Shown here: one piece after another, positions 14,943-22,492 of the stretch
Layout: each line of letters starts with the position of its first letter
How positions within the stretch are numbered: position 1 is the first letter of the stretch
Assembly: GCA_001830645.1 (NCBI GenBank)
Contig: MIBM01000184.1
Location: 1-27,901 of the forward strand
DNA: 27,901 bases
Direction of reading: 5' to 3'
Origin: Spirochaetes bacterium RIFOXYC1_FULL_54_7
GTDB lineage: Bacteria > Spirochaetota > Spirochaetia > Treponematales > UBA12059
Made by a program: the position numbers and the translations under genes
The notes under the pieces: model-generated
What the model was told of the DNA's origin: nothing
Databases searched by the model: none
Seen by the model: only the letters and a program-made list of their open reading frames with translations

Positions 14943-16519
14943 AAAGCTCCCAGGAGCCCTGCATACGCGCTTAGTACTGGATCTCCTGGTCCACCGGCAG
15001 CAAGGACCTTGCCCGTAAGTACCTTGCCCAGCTGGACTCCCTCCTGGTCAAAGGAGTTGATGTTCCATGCAAAGCCCTGGAACATGACCTTGTTTTCATA
15101 ATGAGCCAGCAAGGCACCAAGTGCGGCCGGGTCCAGTTCTTCTCCGAATATGAGGGTGGAAGGACGACCTCCAGGAAACTGCTTGCCGGGATTGCTGTCA
15201 TCCTTGCCCTTTGCAAAGGCGACTATCTGGGCTGTCAGGTTTGCATTGAGCTTGCGGCGTGCGCTACTTCCCTCGAAAAGGGGATCATACGTTGTCTGGT
15301 TCTGTCTGAAGCCAATGAACTGCAGGGGAATTACGTCTGTCCCCTGATGCAGAAGCTGGTAGAATGAATGCTGACCGTTGGTTCCCGGCTCCCCAAGAAC
15401 CGCCGGACCAGTAGGCAGGGCGGATGGTTTCCCATTGCGGTCTACCCGTTTGCCGTTGGATTCCATGTCCAGTTGCTGCAGGTGCGCAGGGAAGCGTGAA
15501 AGTGCTTGGGAGTAGGGCAGGACCGCCACACAAGGCCGGCCAAGGACATCGCGTTCAAAAATGCCCAGCAAGGCATCCAGCAAAGCAGCATTGCGACGGA
15601 TATCTGGCTCCTTCGCTGCCAGATCAGCTTCGGCGGCACCAGCCAGGATTGCCGAAAAAGCTTCCGGTCCAAGGGTGATGGACAGGATGACCCCTCCGAC
15701 AGCGCTGGTTGCGCTGTACCGGCCGCCGATATAGTCATCGATATAGAATGAGTCCAGATAGGCTGGGTTCCGGGCCAGGGGACTGGTCTCGCTTGTGACG
15801 GCCACCAGGTGCTTCGATGGGTCGATTCCCGGGGTCTGAGCCAATCTTGACTTTACCAGAGCCTCGTTTGCCAGGGTTTCCTGGGTGGTACCGCTTTTTG
15901 AAACTAATATGAAGAGTGTGGATTCTGGATCCACACCAGCAAGGATTGCATTGGCGTCGTCTGGATCAACATTGCTGATGAAAGAAGCCCTTACCGTCAG
16001 GAGATTCCGTTCGCGTGCCCATTGTTCCAGAGCCAGGTACAGGGCACGGGGTCCCAGATCAGAGCCTCCAATACCAATCTGGACAACCCTTTCGAATCGT
16101 TTCCCGGTTGATCCCCGGAGAGCCCCGGAGCGTATCTTGCGTGCAAAGTCACCGGCTCGATCCTTCTCCGAGTGATAGAAGGCACCATAGTCGCGGCCAT
16201 CTTTGATCACAGGCCCAAAAGGCTGCCCACGCAGGAGATGATGCAGGACCATGCGTTTTTCACCGATATTCATTACAGATCCGGAGGCTACTTCCTTGTA
16301 CTGGGACAGGAGATCCAATTCAGCTGCCGCCACTGCGAGCAGGTTTATGGTCGGTTCATCAAGGTCCATGGCCGCATAGGAATAGGAGAGACCGCCACCT
16401 GTTGAGACAAGCCTGTGATGGACCCGGTCTGCAGTAAGGGCCTCCCGGAGATTCTCTGGCTGTCTTGCAAGCAGGGCCGCCCATGAGGTGCTCGACTCGA
16501 TGGATTTATAAACGCTCAT
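14939..16519 (-). CDS. pgi: Glucose-6-phosphate isomerase
   Basis: The 526-residue protein shows the two-SIS-domain layout of phosphoglucose isomerase: GIGGSDLGPRAL (149-160), the sugar-phosphate binding SKSGTTQET (207-215), QQLDMESNGK (348-357), and the active-site segment GEPGTNGQHSFYQLLHQGTD (376-395). It interconverts glucose-6-phosphate and fructose-6-phosphate in glycolysis, which also feeds UDP-GlcNAc synthesis for MurG. It is the first gene of the minus-strand operon, with AAGGAAG as ribosome site about 5 nt before ATG. A sigma-70-type promoter and an inverted repeat lie 45-95 nt upstream. All catalytic landmarks are intact. Confidence 0.96.
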   Translation of the reverse strand: MSVYKSIESSTSWAALLARQPENLREALTADRVHHRLVSTGGGLSYSYAAMDLDEPTINLLAVAAAELDLLSQYKEVASGSVMNIGEKRMVLHHLLRGQPFGPVIKDGRDYGAFYHSEKDRAGDFARKIRSGALRGSTGKRFERVVQIGIGGSDLGPRALYLALEQWARERNLLTVRASFISNVDPDDANAILAGVDPESTLFILVSKSGTTQETLANEALVKSRLAQTPGIDPSKHLVAVTSETSPLARNPAYLDSFYIDDYIGGRYSATSAVGGVILSITLGPEAFSAILAGAAEADLAAKEPDIRRNAALLDALLGIFERDVLGRPCVAVLPYSQALSRFPAHLQQLDMESNGKRVDRNGKPSALPTGPAVLGEPGTNGQHSFYQLLHQGTDVIPLQFIGFRQNQTTYDPLFEGSSARRKLNANLTAQIVAFAKGKDDSNPGKQFPGGRPSTLIFGEELDPAALGALLAHYENKVMFQGFAWNINSFDQEGVQLGKVLTGKVLAAGGPGDPVLSAYAGLLGAL

Positions 16520-16564
16520 TCAGCTTCCTTTCGGGCCTCCATAGCGGCCGCTTTCGGATAGATT

Positions 16565-16579
16565 GTATCGTTTCGATAC
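16565..16579. promoter_or_regulatory. Inverted repeat overlapping the predicted pgi transcription start
   Basis: GTATCG-TTT-CGATAC, two perfect 6-bp arms around 3 nt. It sits just downstream of the -10 hexamer and covers the predicted start near 16577, a common position for a repressor operator. It could also be a short leader hairpin. No cognate regulator can be named. Confidence 0.45.
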
Positions 16580-16583
16580 GACT

Positions 16584-16612
16584 ATAGTACGGACCCTGCA
16601 AGCATTTTTCAA
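16584..16612 (-). promoter_or_regulatory. Sigma-70-type promoter for the pgi-murG-cvpA-holB-kinase-regulator operon
   Basis: Read on the minus strand: -35 TTGAAA (16612-16607), 17-nt spacer, -10 TACTAT (16589-16584). Transcription should start near 16577, about 58 nt before the pgi ATG. Both hexamers and the spacer are close to consensus. Confidence 0.6.
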
Positions 16613-16666
16613 GGCCGTTCATATCGGGCTGAGCCTTCAGAATGGATGATGGGCATAAAGGGTGGA

Positions 16667-16719
16667 ATGAAGAGCGGAATTCCACGGGGCGGGATGAAGA
16701 GCGGAATTCCACGGAGCGG
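16667..16719. repeat. 26-bp direct repeat upstream of the PilZ-type gene
   Basis: Copies at 16667-16692 and 16694-16719 match at 25 of 26 bases, with a period of 27. Each contains the palindrome GGAATTCC. The first copy also pairs with the sequence before it: GTGGAAT (16662-16668) and ATTCCAC (16679-16685). The repeats lie between the two divergent operons and reach to about 10 nt before a TATACT hexamer (16730-16735). Confidence 0.85.
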
Positions 16720-16729
16720 ATTTTTCTGT

Positions 16730-16735
16730 TATACT
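16730..16735 (+). promoter_or_regulatory. Possible -10 element for the PilZ-type gene
   Basis: TATACT lies 22 nt before the ATG at 16758; GGAGG (16746-16750) is the ribosome site. The -35 position 17 nt upstream reads TTCCAC, a poor match inside the second direct repeat, so an activator binding the repeats may be needed. Confidence 0.35.
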
Positions 16736-16757
16736 TCAAGAAACCGGAGGCGGGGTA

Positions 16758-17990
16758 ATGCCAAAATTCGCAACATTTATAGAACTTGAATTCATCCTGA
16801 AGGAAGTCATGCGCGCTGCCTCGGCGGTAATCATACATGGCAGTGGTAAAAGCCTGTCTGCAGTGATACATGATTTCGGAAAGGATTTTCTGACTCTGGA
16901 CTACAAGGACAGCGATCCGGAAGTTGAAGACTTCAAACTCTGGGAAGAAGTATCGGTGTATCTGGCCAATCATGAACAGCGTTCAACCTTCAAGGCCAAA
17001 GTGAATAAAATTGGTGCAGGAAGGCTTGTTTTAGGCCTTCCCGACAAGATACTCAAGGCACCCCAGCGCAACGCCGTGAGGGTGTCTCCTCCTCGCAATG
17101 TAAGCCTTTCTTTCTTCCTGCAGGAAGAAGTAGTCAGCATCGATTGTCCGGAATCCAGAGAGTACACTGAAATCGATCTGCCAGTCCTCCGGGAAGGTTT
17201 TGATACCAGTTCGATGAACAATCTTGTGGAAAGCTTCAGGAAAAAAGCAAACGAGATGGTGGTCAGGAACGGAATCATCATGTTCAACAAAGGGCGCAAA
17301 CCTTCAAACGTCGAGGAGGAAATCCTCTGCTATTATGGCAGGGCGATACTCGTTGCCAGTACCATGAGCACCCTGCCGGTTGTAGATCCGTATACTGATG
17401 GCCGGATAGTGACCCAGTCCATGGTGGACGACTACGAACGATCACGGGCTCTTCTGGAAGGGTCGCGCTTCGAGACATCCAGACTTGAAAAAGCCTTGTC
17501 TGGCATCATTGCCGAGGCATGGTGTCCCATATTGTATTATCAGTACGTGGTTGGTTATGTGTACCTGATGAACGACCAGTCCAGACCTGTCAGTCTTGAT
17601 TTCAGGGCCATCGATTTTTCTTGGGAGTTTGCAAGGATCCTGGCCTACAAGCTTAAAGGAAGCAATTATTTCAAGGCAGATCCCGAGCTTAAACCTGATC
17701 CATACAAGCCTGGAGTGATTGATTTTTCTGCTACCGGGTGCTTGTTCTATCTGCCCAAGGCCAGCTTCAAGGTCAAGCTTAAAATTGGTTCCATCATAGA
17801 ACTGTGCATCGATACCGGTCATAGTGAACTGTCTGTCAAGGGGCGGGTTGCACGCAGGTATGATGACAAGGAAAACGAGTACTATGGTATATGCTTCGTT
17901 GCGGCGGAAGACGAAGATCTGTCCATCCTGAAAGCCGCCCTGTATTCAACCGGCTCAACCCGGTTTGCATGCAGTGAGACGGCCTTCTGA
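16758..17990 (+). CDS. PilZ/YcgR-like protein, candidate c-di-GMP receptor
   Basis: The 410-residue protein has an N-terminal beta-rich region (about 22-100) resembling the YcgR N-terminal domain, ending in RNAVR (104-108), an exact RxxxR motif. The second PilZ motif, DFSATG (322-327, D/NxSxxG), opens a C-terminal beta-barrel-like region (320-395: IGSIIELCIDTG, VKGRVARRYDD, YYGICFVAAEDEDL). In ordinary PilZ domains these motifs are about 20-35 residues apart; here some 210 residues lie between them, including a helical/mixed segment at about 140-300. It may be a PilZ domain interrupted by an inserted domain, or two tandem PilZ-like barrels each keeping one motif. No membrane segment is present. 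c-di-GMP control of motility is inferred. It is divergent from pgi and 17 nt before the small membrane protein gene. Confidence 0.72.
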   Translation: MPKFATFIELEFILKEVMRAASAVIIHGSGKSLSAVIHDFGKDFLTLDYKDSDPEVEDFKLWEEVSVYLANHEQRSTFKAKVNKIGAGRLVLGLPDKILKAPQRNAVRVSPPRNVSLSFFLQEEVVSIDCPESREYTEIDLPVLREGFDTSSMNNLVESFRKKANEMVVRNGIIMFNKGRKPSNVEEEILCYYGRAILVASTMSTLPVVDPYTDGRIVTQSMVDDYERSRALLEGSRFETSRLEKALSGIIAEAWCPILYYQYVVGYVYLMNDQSRPVSLDFRAIDFSWEFARILAYKLKGSNYFKADPELKPDPYKPGVIDFSATGCLFYLPKASFKVKLKIGSIIELCIDTGHSELSVKGRVARRYDDKENEYYGICFVAAEDEDLSILKAALYSTGSTRFACSETAF

Positions 17991-18007
17991 TTCAAGCGGA
18001 GTGAGGC

Positions 18008-18238
18008 ATGGGAAGCGATATGGGATTCATTGACAAAGTCCTTTTTTCATTCAGGGTGATGGCCCGATGGGAAGTGATTGCCACTCTTGCCGGATTCATT
18101 GCGGTCTGGTTACTGATGCGCTATATAGCTGATCCCTGGTCACGGACTACCCGGGCGCCAAAAATCCGGAAGAAAGAAGCGCCTCCTGTGCTCGCCGATG
18201 AAGGTGGATCAACCGAAGGTGAAGAATTCCCGGACTGA
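18008..18238 (+). CDS. Small single-helix membrane protein
   Basis: The 76-residue protein has one hydrophobic helix (about 22-40, WEVIATLAGFIAVWLLMRYI) followed by a basic stretch (RTTRAPKIRKKE) and an acidic tail, so the C-terminus is likely cytoplasmic. GGAG (17998-18001) lies 6 nt before ATG 18008; an ATG four codons later (18020, MGFIDK) is also possible. It follows the PilZ-type gene by 17 nt and is probably in the same transcript. Its last 118 nt overlap the 3-prime end of recQ on the other strand. I know no named family. The ordinary protein-like composition and a good ribosome site support it as real. Confidence 0.6.
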   Translation: MGSDMGFIDKVLFSFRVMARWEVIATLAGFIAVWLLMRYIADPWSRTTRAPKIRKKEAPPVLADEGGSTEGEEFPD

Positions 18239-19749
18239 ACAGCACGGAGCCAGGACTGAGCAGGACTGAGTCGGTTTTTCCATGGCCCCCTTCCTTTCTT
18301 GAGTACCCTGCAACTATCGATGAGAAAAGATATGGCTTCCTGTATCTCGTCAGGATTCCATTGTCCAAGGCTGCCCCATCCTGGGTGCAACCCCTGCCCT
18401 TGATCGCCTCCCAGGAATTTTGCCATTCCACGTTCCGTCATGCGCCTGTTATGCTTTCGTATGGCTGCCAGTATCTGTTTTTTGCCTTCCGCTTCTTTCT
18501 GATCCTTGTTGAGGCATCGGTCACAACCGGAACAGGATGTTTCCGATGCCCGGGAATCACCCATGGCGGCAAGAAGGTATTCACGTCTGCATGCACCAAC
18601 TCCTGATGCATAGTCTTCCATCACTTTCTTCCTGGCTGCAGCAATGGTTTCAAGCTCCGACAGGGGTTCCTTCTGTCCGGGTATTTCCATACTGATTCCT
18701 TGACTGTCCAGGGCAATAAGTATGGCTTCTGCATCCTGGCCATCCCTACCTGCCCTGCCTGATTCCTGGAGGTAGGCTTCAGTTGATGAGGGAGGCCCAT
18801 AGTGGACGACAGTGCGAACATCCGGTTTATCCAGGCCCATTCCATATGCACAGGTGGCGCATAGTACACCATCAGGTGAATGCAAAAACCATGTTTCAAG
18901 TTGTGAACGCTCCGCTTTTTCCAAGCCTGCATGGTAAAAGCGGGCATCCATACCGGGAAAGCAATGCCGCAGATCTTCGGCCACAAGCTCTGCTGTCTTG
19001 CGGGATTGCACGAATACGATCAAGGGTTTTGTGCCCTGGGACACGGTTTGCCTGGTAGCCCTGAGCATGGAGAGGGTCGGTATGACAGCATAATGGATAT
19101 TGGGCCGGTCGGGTTGACCGGCTATCAAGCCATAGGATTCACGGCCGAACAAAATGCTGGCTATCCGGTTCAGGATGGGAGGTGATGCTGTAGCTGTAAA
19201 GGCTGTTATAACCTTTGGTTGTGCAGCGGCCAGAGGCCGGGCCAGCTCAAGATATGAAGGTCTGAAACTATCTCCCCACTCCGCTATGCAGTGGGCTTCA
19301 TCGATGACAAAATGATCTATCTCTGCTTTTTCAAGAAAATTCAGGCAATCCGGGGTAACAAGAATTTCTGGATTGGCCAGTACCATGCGAACCTGCCCGG
19401 ACAGACAGGCTCTGAATGCAGCTTCCTTCTCCGAGGGTTTCATGCCACCCTTGAGGGTTACTGCCTTGATGCTGCGCTCTTCCAGACGACGTTGCTGGTC
19501 GGAAATCAGTCCGAGGAGAGGATATACCACTACGGTCAGCCCAGGGACCAGGAGCGATGGCAGCTGAAAACATAGGCTCTTGCCGGATCCCGTTGGCAGG
19601 AGCACGATCTGTCTGAAAGGACCTTCCTTCCCCGCCCGTTGGACAGCATCCAGGATGTTGGCTACTACAAGTCGCTGGTACGGATATAGATACGATATGC
19701 CAAAGGCGGTTTTTGCCAGTCCGGTAATGGGATCCAGGTTTGTTTCCAT
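18121..19749 (-). CDS. recQ: ATP-dependent DNA helicase of the RecQ family
   Basis: The 542-residue protein has the RecQ core: motif I PTGSGKS (52-58), motif II DEAH (150-153) with the following aromatic-rich loop (CIAEWGDSFRPSY), motif III TAFTATAS, motif V ATCAYGMGLDKPDVRTVVH and motif VI QESGRAGRDGQ. The zinc module uses C387, C406, C409 and C412, and a short winged-helix region follows to about residue 490. There is no HRDC domain. Residues about 492-542 (RLSPAQ onward) are low in structure and their last 38 codons are antisense to a small plus-strand gene, so the tail looks like run-on past an ancestral stop. It unwinds DNA in 3-prime to 5-prime direction for recombination repair. It follows nth by 65 nt. 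Confidence 0.93.
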   Translation of the reverse strand: METNLDPITGLAKTAFGISYLYPYQRLVVANILDAVQRAGKEGPFRQIVLLPTGSGKSLCFQLPSLLVPGLTVVVYPLLGLISDQQRRLEERSIKAVTLKGGMKPSEKEAAFRACLSGQVRMVLANPEILVTPDCLNFLEKAEIDHFVIDEAHCIAEWGDSFRPSYLELARPLAAAQPKVITAFTATASPPILNRIASILFGRESYGLIAGQPDRPNIHYAVIPTLSMLRATRQTVSQGTKPLIVFVQSRKTAELVAEDLRHCFPGMDARFYHAGLEKAERSQLETWFLHSPDGVLCATCAYGMGLDKPDVRTVVHYGPPSSTEAYLQESGRAGRDGQDAEAILIALDSQGISMEIPGQKEPLSELETIAAARKKVMEDYASGVGACRREYLLAAMGDSRASETSCSGCDRCLNKDQKEAEGKKQILAAIRKHNRRMTERGMAKFLGGDQGQGLHPGWGSLGQWNPDEIQEAISFLIDSCRVLKKGRGPWKNRLSPAQSWLRAVQSGNSSPSVDPPSSASTGGASFFRIFGARVVRDQGSAI

Positions 19750-19814
19750 ACACCGGATACGGGGTCTGGATCACTGGCGCCTGCGATTTTTTGTAGAGGC
19801 TAGGGCTTATTTCC

Positions 19815-20465
19815 TCAGGTAGTGAGGATATCCACTGACGGGCAATTTGCCTTCAGAACACATTCCTGACACTTGGGCTTTCTGGCGGTACAGATGAACT
19901 TGCCGTGACGGTTGAGTGCATGGGAGAAAGCGGTCCATCTTTCTGGATTGATGGAGGCGGCTATCATACGCTCACTCCTGGCTGGATCATCGGTTGGTGC
20001 AATGCCAAGCCTGCGGGCTATCCTGAGTACATGGGTATCCACAACGATACCTGGTTTGCCGAAACAGGCACTGACTACCAGATTCGCGGTTTTCCTTCCC
20101 ACTCCCGGCAGGCAGACAAGTTCGTCGATGTTTTCAGGTACCTTTCCGTCAAATCTTTCCTTGAGCATCCTCGATGTGGCAATGATATTGGCTGCTTTGG
20201 TATGGTAGAAACCAGTGCTTCTTACCAGGCTTTCTAGTTCGGTTATATCTGCCTCTGCCATGGAATGAAGGTTTGGATAGGTAGTGAACAAGGCCGGGGT
20301 TACCTTGTTTACCTGGTCGTCTGTGCATTGGGCTGAGAGCATTACCGCTACCAGCAACTCGAAACAGGTAGAGTAACTCAGTTGTGGTTGCCTGTCCGGC
20401 CAGAGTGCCGTCAGGGTTCTGTAAGTGTTCTCTATATAGTCCCGATCATTATCAATGCTGACCAT
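19815..20465 (-). CDS. nth: Endonuclease III, DNA glycosylase/AP lyase
   Basis: The 216-residue protein contains the helix-hairpin-helix LPGVGRKTA with catalytic Lys125, the catalytic Asp143 in VVDTHV, and the complete [4Fe-4S] ligand set C192-x6-C199-x2-C202-x5-C208. It removes oxidised pyrimidines in base excision repair and cuts the abasic site by beta-elimination. Length is normal. The ATG at 20465 has no convincing Shine-Dalgarno; on the minus strand a TTGAGC-N18-CATACT pair would place the transcript start almost at the ATG, so a leaderless message is conceivable. It heads a two-gene unit with recQ and is divergent from the small secreted protein gene. Confidence 0.95.
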   Translation of the reverse strand: MVSIDNDRDYIENTYRTLTALWPDRQPQLSYSTCFELLVAVMLSAQCTDDQVNKVTPALFTTYPNLHSMAEADITELESLVRSTGFYHTKAANIIATSRMLKERFDGKVPENIDELVCLPGVGRKTANLVVSACFGKPGIVVDTHVLRIARRLGIAPTDDPARSERMIAASINPERWTAFSHALNRHGKFICTARKPKCQECVLKANCPSVDILTT

Positions 20466-20508
20466 GGGTTGGAGTATGCCATCCAGTGTTGTTTTTGCTC
20501 AAGGGTCA

Positions 20509-20537
20509 TTGCGGATCACCTTTTCACAGCATATAAT
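20509..20537 (+). promoter_or_regulatory. Sigma-70-type promoter for the secreted protein gene
   Basis: -35 TTGCGG (20509-20514), 17-nt spacer, perfect -10 TATAAT (20532-20537). The predicted start near 20544 gives a leader of about 86 nt before ATG 20630. Confidence 0.6.
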
Positions 20538-20629
20538 TGCCTTGGAATGTTGTGGAGGATCCACCAGGATCCCAGGCTTCATGTTTTTTCTCTTTCGATC
20601 ATTATTTGTTTGTCATTACGGAGGAGTTC

Positions 20630-21070
20630 ATGAACAAGGCACTGATCATGGTTCTGATGGTGGTTATTCTTGGTGGATCCGGGCTTGTGTTTGCCCAGGA
20701 CAATGATTCCACATCTACCCTGGATAAGAGCGGGACAATACGGATGCCATCGGAACTCTACCCTGTACGGGTCGATGTGACCAGGGTATACAGTCATTCT
20801 GATGGATACCGGGTGCTTTATCGCAAGGGGCAGACAGGTTTTGCCGATGTCTACATACCAGTCGAATGGTTTGTACCTGGGGGAAAGGCCCAGCTTATAC
20901 TCGGCCGGGGCTCTCAATTCCCGTATCTGGTAGTGTATTACACTTCTGATGGTGACTTCAGCCATCTCAAGCTATATGCCATGGCCACTATGACGGATTC
21001 CAGCTGGGCTACTCTTGACGGCGATGCTGGAGACCGTTTCAACGTGGAGACCATCAAACTGGACTTCTGA
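20630..21070 (+). CDS. Small secreted or periplasmic hypothetical protein
   Basis: The frame is open from 20537, but ATG 20630 has a perfect GGAGG (20620-20624) 5 nt upstream and opens a clear signal peptide: MNKA, a hydrophobic core (IMVLMVVILGGSGLVF), and probable signal peptidase I cleavage after VFA, before QDNDS. The 146-residue product has no lipobox cysteine. The mature part (about 124 residues) is beta-rich, with repeated aromatic strands (YRVLYRKGQTGFADVYIPVEWF, then LVVYYTSDGDFSHLKLYAMA), suggesting a small beta-sandwich. I recognise no family. It has its own promoter and is 102 nt before the DHH gene. Periplasmic or outer-membrane-associated function is possible but unproven. Confidence 0.75.
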   Translation: MNKALIMVLMVVILGGSGLVFAQDNDSTSTLDKSGTIRMPSELYPVRVDVTRVYSHSDGYRVLYRKGQTGFADVYIPVEWFVPGGKAQLILGRGSQFPYLVVYYTSDGDFSHLKLYAMATMTDSSWATLDGDAGDRFNVETIKLDF

Positions 21071-21172
21071 TAGGTTCCAGATATGGTTCAGCCGGGGAGC
21101 AGAGTGCTCTCCGAGCTTGTATTTCATTTGTCCAGATCACCTCACCTCATTGCTCCACAGGAGTTTTCCCAA

Positions 21173-22213
21173 ATGGAAGATCATAGTGTTGGTACTGCCG
21201 GAATCCTAGGCTTTCTGGATTCCTATACGTCATATTTGATCATTGGTCACAAGGAGCCTGATGGTGACTGTATAGCAAGTCAGCTTGTATTGGCCTCCTA
21301 TCTCGGGAACAAGGGAAAGCGGACAGCTTTGTTGTCTGCCGGTCCCTTTACCAGAACTGAAATTGCATCCTATGCGAGTCGTTTTGAGGACAAACTGCCA
21401 TCTTGGTCATCAGAGCCTGGCGTTGCCGCAGTGATACTGGATTGTTCATCCCTTTCACGTACTGGTCCGCTTGGTGATGCCATAACGCAATTGATGGCCA
21501 CTGGTCTGAACGTGGCAATAATCGACCACCACGCTTCAGGTGAAACAATTGCCAAGGATACAGATGGAAGGCAAGCCCCATCCTCACCCGAACTTCGATA
21601 TATCGATCCGTCCTCCCCGGCAGTGGCCTTCATGGTCCAAGGAATATTGGAAAGTGCTTCCTACAAACTGGATGCAGAAGAAGCGGAACTCCTGTTTTTC
21701 GGGTTGTGCACGGATACAGGTTTTTTCAGGCACCTGGATGCTGGTTCTTCGGTGGTTTTCGAGGCGGCAGGCCGACTCGTCGCTTCCGGGGCCTCACCCA
21801 AAGGTGCGTTTGAAGCCATGAATGGCGGCAAGCCGTTTGCATCCAGAAAGCTGATGGGAGAACTGCTATCCCGCGCTGAAACCAGCTATGACGGTAGGCT
21901 TATCATGACCTGGATGGATCTTAAGGACCAGGAACGCTACGGCTTGGTTGGCCGGGATTCGGACATGGTGTACCAACTTCTGATGACCGTAGAAGGCATG
22001 GAAGTTGCTGTAGTTGTACGCCAGGAAAGCCAGACAAATTGTACTGTTGGTTTCCGATCTCGCAAGGCCGTTGACGTTGCTTCCATCGCAGCATCCTTCG
22101 GAGGCGGTGGGCATCGTCTGGCCGCTGGACTCTTCATCGAAGGCAAGGTGGACGATATCCTCCGCCGTATCCAGGCTGCTTTTGCACCTGTCTTTGGCTA
22201 CCAGCCTCGATGA
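21173..22213 (+). CDS. nrnA: DHH/DHHA1 phosphoesterase, NrnA-like nanoRNase/pAp phosphatase
   Basis: The frame opens at 21083, but AGGAG (21159-21163) lies 9 nt before ATG 21173, which gives 346 residues, close to the usual size; the extra 30 residues are unlike the family. Motif I is GHKEPDGDC (25-33), the DHH triad is at 118-120 (IIDHHAS), motif IV is CTDTGFF (179-185), and the DHHA1 substrate-binding motif GGGGHRLAAG is at 310-319. These enzymes use two manganese ions to degrade oligoribonucleotides of 2-5 nt, and many also hydrolyse pAp; some members act on pGpG or cyclic dinucleotides. In motif I a cysteine stands where alanine is common (PDGDC). Substrate preference cannot be told from sequence. 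The gene ends before an AT-rich 279-nt gap. Confidence 0.88.
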   Translation: MEDHSVGTAGILGFLDSYTSYLIIGHKEPDGDCIASQLVLASYLGNKGKRTALLSAGPFTRTEIASYASRFEDKLPSWSSEPGVAAVILDCSSLSRTGPLGDAITQLMATGLNVAIIDHHASGETIAKDTDGRQAPSSPELRYIDPSSPAVAFMVQGILESASYKLDAEEAELLFFGLCTDTGFFRHLDAGSSVVFEAAGRLVASGASPKGAFEAMNGGKPFASRKLMGELLSRAETSYDGRLIMTWMDLKDQERYGLVGRDSDMVYQLLMTVEGMEVAVVVRQESQTNCTVGFRSRKAVDVASIAASFGGGGHRLAAGLFIEGKVDDILRRIQAAFAPVFGYQPR

Positions 22214-22492
22214 TCGACTGGAACTAGTCTCATTCCGTGTAACATGATGTAACAATTTTACTTCCCAACGGCATCTTCAAGGGTTTTAGTACTTCCATCC
22301 TGACTTTAAAATCGATAAAAAGCCGTAAGTCGGCTCCCGATTCAACGATCCATGCAATAATTTCTTGATTTTCCTCATTTACAGGTATTTGGCACTGTTC
22401 TTGATTATCATTTTTGCCATCCGGGTGAATTTTAAAAGATATCGCTTCTGGTTGATGAAAACTTCTCAATTGAAAATGCAATGAGGTAAAAC
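22214..22492. other. AT-rich intergenic region with possible sigma-54 promoter
   Basis: These 279 nt are visibly richer in A and T than the genes on both sides. They hold a sigma-54-like element (22389-22405) and, on the minus strand, a hairpin AGCCG-ACTTA-CGGCT followed by TTTT (22335-22317) that resembles a weak intrinsic terminator. An 83-codon minus-strand frame (22481-22230) opens with TTG, has no ribosome site and contains this hairpin; I do not call it a gene, though it could be a remnant of one. Confidence 0.5.
22389..22405 (+). promoter_or_regulatory. Sigma-54-like -24/-12 element before the sigma-like gene
   Basis: TTGGCAC-TGTTC-TTGAT: the -24 half matches TTGGCAC exactly, and spacing GG-N10 is right, but the -12 dinucleotide is GA in place of GC. 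Transcription would start near 22416, about 77 nt before ATG 22493. An NtrC-type activator is encoded elsewhere in the window; a link is speculative. Confidence 0.3.

Noticed and set aside
16667..16719. Direct repeats as phage or element attachment sites
   Set aside because: They are adjacent, no integrase or element lies between or near them, and they sit in a divergent promoter region.
21083..21172. Upstream start for the DHH phosphoesterase
   Set aside because: The 30 added residues do not resemble the family, and the better Shine-Dalgarno precedes 21173.
22230..22481. 83-codon minus-strand frame in the AT-rich gap
   Set aside because: It opens with TTG, has no ribosome site, shows no known motif, and contains a terminator-like hairpin. 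It is recorded only as a possible remnant.
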